From Bryopsis sp. KO-2023 (Eukaryota; Chlorophyta; Ulvophyceae; Bryopsidales; Bryopsidaceae), in the NCBI GenBank assembly GCA_030272585.1, contig BSYQ01000003.1, forward strand, positions 4,526,001-4,590,000: 64,000 nucleotides of DNA, given 5' to 3'. Both the position numbers and the translations under genes were made by a program. Below are positions 61,868 through 64,000 of the stretch, piece by piece (position 1 is the first letter of the stretch; the number at the start of each line of letters is the position of its first letter). The notes beneath the pieces are model-generated. The model ran no database searches, was not told where the DNA came from, and saw only the letters and a list, made by a program, of their open reading frames with translations.

Positions 61868-62178
61868 ACCTATCCTTGTATTTGATCGTCAACAACTTCC
61901 ACACTCGAAACGGAAAGAAGCCTGAAACAGCACTAGCGGACCACGGTTCTCAGTTTTTTTTTTTTTTCTGGGACCACAAGCACGGGTCAAAAGTCAAGGA
62001 CGTCAGCGGCTGAATATAGTCGTCGCAAGCGCTTGTCAGACCGCGCTCCTTCCCCAAATATGATGAACCGCCCCTTGTCCCAAAAAATACCTCGCGCAGT
62101 GCCGCGAATTCGTGCTCCCTTTCACCCACCAGTTTTTTCACCCAACATTCTGAACATGTTCTACGACGTGCAATCGAA

Positions 62179-63546
62179 ATGGTCAGCGCATTCGCTTGTT
62201 TCGGACGCTTCCACCACCCTCCAAGAACTCCGAACGCGGAGGATGCGACATTCGCCGCGCCCCAAACGCGTTCTCAAACAGCGGGTATCGCTCAGAACGC
62301 TGAGAGCTTGACCGCCACTTCCGATTGCCTCGAGAAAAAGCATGTGGAAGACGACACTACAGGGGGGAGCAGCAATGAAGGGGCGGAGATTGAATCGTGT
62401 TTTGCCCCCACAACCAGGCTGTCACTGCTAGACTTGGAGAACGATGTACTGGAAAGCATTTTCGCAAGGCTTTCAGGGAAGGACGTAGGGAAAATAGCGT
62501 GTGCGTGCAAGAGTTTCCATGGCCTCACACACTCAAACGAACCGCTGTGGCGGGGCGCGTGCGAACGAGATTTCAAGCTGAGAGTCGCCGCGTCCTCAGC
62601 CGGCTATCGAGACCTGTACGTCGCACAAGTCAAGTGGAGGACGAAAGAAGTGGCGCCGTTCGTCATAAAAACGGGACGTAGGGCTGTGTCGTGCGTCGCT
62701 TTCACCGACAAGCTGCTTTTGACGGGCGGAGCGGACTCCTATATCCGAGTCTGGGATGTCAAGACAGGGGAAAAACTCAGATGCTTGGTGGGTCACGGCG
62801 AAAGGGTGTGTTGCCTTCAAGTCCACGACGGAAAGATATTGAGCGGCTCGTCAGATTCAACCATCAGGATATGGAGAATGGACAGGGATGAAATCATGCC
62901 GACGGTTACTCTGGGCAAGTCAAAGGGGGGTCACGATGGCCCAGTTTACGATCTGAAGTGCGGGGGAGGTTTGTTTGCCAGCGGGTCGTTTGATTGTTCG
63001 ATCAAACTGTGGAACCTGGAGAAAACTGAGTGCATTCAAACGTTCGAGGGACACACACGACCAGTGTATTGCGTGGATCTCGACGCTGCTAACAACAGGG
63101 TGGTGAGTGGCTCCGATGACGCCACCGTCAGAGTGTGGAATACGGCGACTGGCGGCTGTGATTGGGTTTTCGACATGGATAGGGGCTGGGCAAGAGCGTT
63201 GAGGATATGCGGCGAATTCGTCATAACTGGGGGTAACGATGGTACGGTGGGTATTTGTCGTGTGGGGGGTTTCAAGAGTGAAATAGGTGCGACGGGCTCT
63301 CAAAGAAGAAAAACGATCGTTGCTCGAGAGGGACACGGGACGACAGTGCTGACCGTGGAGGTACAAGGAGGATTAGTCATCACGGGGCATGCCGATGGAG
63401 TGATTGCCCTGTTCGACATGCTCACTGGGAAAAAGATCAGCTCCTGGAAGCCTGGAAATGGTTCGGTTTTTTGCACGGCAGCGAGCCAAACCATGATGGT
63501 AACAGGTTTCCAGCGAGGGGATGTCCACATTCGAAATTTCTTGTGA
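62179..63546 (+). CDS. F-box/WD40-repeat protein (intronless)
   Basis: A single uninterrupted 455-codon frame. After a polar, probably disordered N-terminus (about 1-80), an F-box lies near residues 83-125 (LLDLENDVLESIFARLSGKDVGKIACACKSFH, then PLWRGACERDF). A beta-propeller of about seven WD40 repeats follows, with typical units such as LLTGGADSYIRVWDVKTGE, ILSGSSDSTIRIWRMD, FASGSFDCSIKLWNLEK and VVSGSDDATVRVWNTATG. F-box/WD40 proteins recruit substrates to SCF (Skp1-Cullin-F-box) ubiquitin ligases, the F-box binding Skp1 and the propeller binding the substrate, often a phosphodegron. The substrate cannot be predicted. It is the only long gene in the window without introns, which hints at retroposition or strong intron loss. 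The first in-frame ATG after upstream stops was taken as start. Confidence 0.9.
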   Translation: MVSAFACFGRFHHPPRTPNAEDATFAAPQTRSQTAGIAQNAESLTATSDCLEKKHVEDDTTGGSSNEGAEIESCFAPTTRLSLLDLENDVLESIFARLSGKDVGKIACACKSFHGLTHSNEPLWRGACERDFKLRVAASSAGYRDLYVAQVKWRTKEVAPFVIKTGRRAVSCVAFTDKLLLTGGADSYIRVWDVKTGEKLRCLVGHGERVCCLQVHDGKILSGSSDSTIRIWRMDRDEIMPTVTLGKSKGGHDGPVYDLKCGGGLFASGSFDCSIKLWNLEKTECIQTFEGHTRPVYCVDLDAANNRVVSGSDDATVRVWNTATGGCDWVFDMDRGWARALRICGEFVITGGNDGTVGICRVGGFKSEIGATGSQRRKTIVAREGHGTTVLTVEVQGGLVITGHADGVIALFDMLTGKKISSWKPGNGSVFCTAASQTMMVTGFQRGDVHIRNFL

Positions 63547-63708
63547 CATGGAATTGTTTAATTTTTTTTTACATTGCTTGTAAAATCTCTGAAATCTGAT
63601 TCTGTGGTTTTCTACTGTTGGAACTGATTTCATAGTCCACACTTGCTCCTGATTTCTCTTGGGGAAGAAGCTTTGAATTTGGGGTTACGATAATTTGGCA
63701 ATTACGAG

Positions 63709-64000
63709 TTACACAACCGACTTTGCATCCTTTTTTATTAACCTTCTCTTTACTGCCTGCCACCGACTGAACCCAATCCCCACAGCACAGACTGCAAAAA
63801 AAAACATCAAGACATCCCATAAACGGATCCCGATCCGAAGATACACCTCCTGAATACGATACTGAACCGCCCCACTGACTGAACTCTTCGGCCCAGGAAA
63901 ATCCCAACTCCCCAACTTCAACTGTTCGCTGCTCCACATCGAAATATTATGCCCGTTCAGACTCAAATACTTGATAAGCTCTTCATTCTTTTGCTGATAA
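63709..64000 (-). CDS. C-terminal part of a single-pass membrane protein, unrecognised
   Basis: The minus-strand frame is open from the window edge to a TAA at 63711-63709, giving 96 residues of C-terminus. It contains a polar luminal-type section (SLNGHNISMWSSEQLKLGSWDFPGP in order), one hydrophobic span (IRLWDVLMFFFAVCAVGIGF) and a short basic tail (RWQAVKRRLIKKDAKSVV). This resembles the end of a type I membrane protein. No family was recognised. The gene is convergent with the F-box/WD40 gene, with 162 bp between the stop codons. Confidence 0.6.
   Translation of the reverse strand, partial: YQQKNEELIKYLSLNGHNISMWSSEQLKLGSWDFPGPKSSVSGAVQYRIQEVYLRIGIRLWDVLMFFFAVCAVGIGFSRWQAVKRRLIKKDAKSVV

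Larger units (their letters stand above)
60685..62178. other. Intergenic region with miniature transposons
   Basis: 3' flank of ClpR and 5' flank of the F-box gene. It holds a hAT-type element (61146-61616) and a possible second one (61730-61867); no coding exon was seen outside them. Confidence 0.4.

Noticed and set aside
62396-63366. Several overlapping frames in the F-box/WD40 gene
   Set aside because: Shadows of a single gene with clear WD40 repeats in one frame.
1-64000. CRISPR arrays, rRNA genes and tRNA genes
   Set aside because: No regularly spaced direct repeats, rRNA-like blocks or cloverleaf-forming segments were noticed on either strand. A tRNAscan or Rfam search would be decisive.

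Overview
This is nuclear DNA from an intron-rich eukaryote. Almost every gene is split into short exons joined at GT-AG introns of about 50-600 bp. Acceptors are pyrimidine-rich, and donors are often loose (GTGGGT, GTTGAG, GTCAGC). There are no bacterial-style operons. The gene content points to a plastid-bearing alga, and several genes look like the green lineage: an ABCG half-transporter with a long Cys-rich ectodomain, an ACT-repeat (ACR) protein, a B12D-like protein, an asparaginyl-tRNA synthetase with the plant-type insertion, a ClpR-type plastid protease subunit, and a protein with the C-terminal motifs GTGVFIP and LPEEWLY. The lineage is an inference. All exon models come from reading phase and splice sites by eye.

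Layout. 1-2.7 kb: 5' end of an FSP1/AIFM2-like oxidoreductase (-), a tiny membrane protein (+), and a cardiolipin synthase (+). 3.4-11.7 kb: an 18-exon ABCG transporter (+). 13.2-13.9 kb: a four-exon B12D-like gene (-). 14.7-15.8 kb: an esterase (+). 16.8-33.9 kb: the most striking region. Two intact 13-exon genes for giant Pmp-repeat membrane proteins lie as a roughly 6-kb inverted duplication (- on the left, + on the right), and between them sits a complete N-myristoyltransferase gene (+). 34.9-40.5 kb: asparaginyl-tRNA synthetase (+), with a possible targeted long form and a miniature transposon in one intron. 41.0-42.6 kb: a TLC-domain membrane protein (-). 44.1-47.3 kb: an ACR protein (+). 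48.2-50.4 kb: the GTGVFIP/LPEEWLY protein (+). 50.4-54.3 kb: gene-free, homopolymer-rich DNA. 54.3-55.6 kb: an unrecognised acidic protein (+). 55.9-56.6 kb: a Tc1/pogo-like miniature element. 56.7-60.7 kb: an ABHD18-like hydrolase (-) head-to-head with ClpR (+). 61.1-61.9 kb: one hAT-type miniature element with a perfect 8-bp target duplication, and a possible second. 62.2-63.5 kb: an intronless F-box/WD40 gene (+). The window ends in a partial membrane-protein gene (-).

The genes do not form one pathway. They are mostly housekeeping genes of membrane lipids, protein modification, translation and the plastid. The least explained material is the inverted Pmp pair and the cluster of short DNA transposons.
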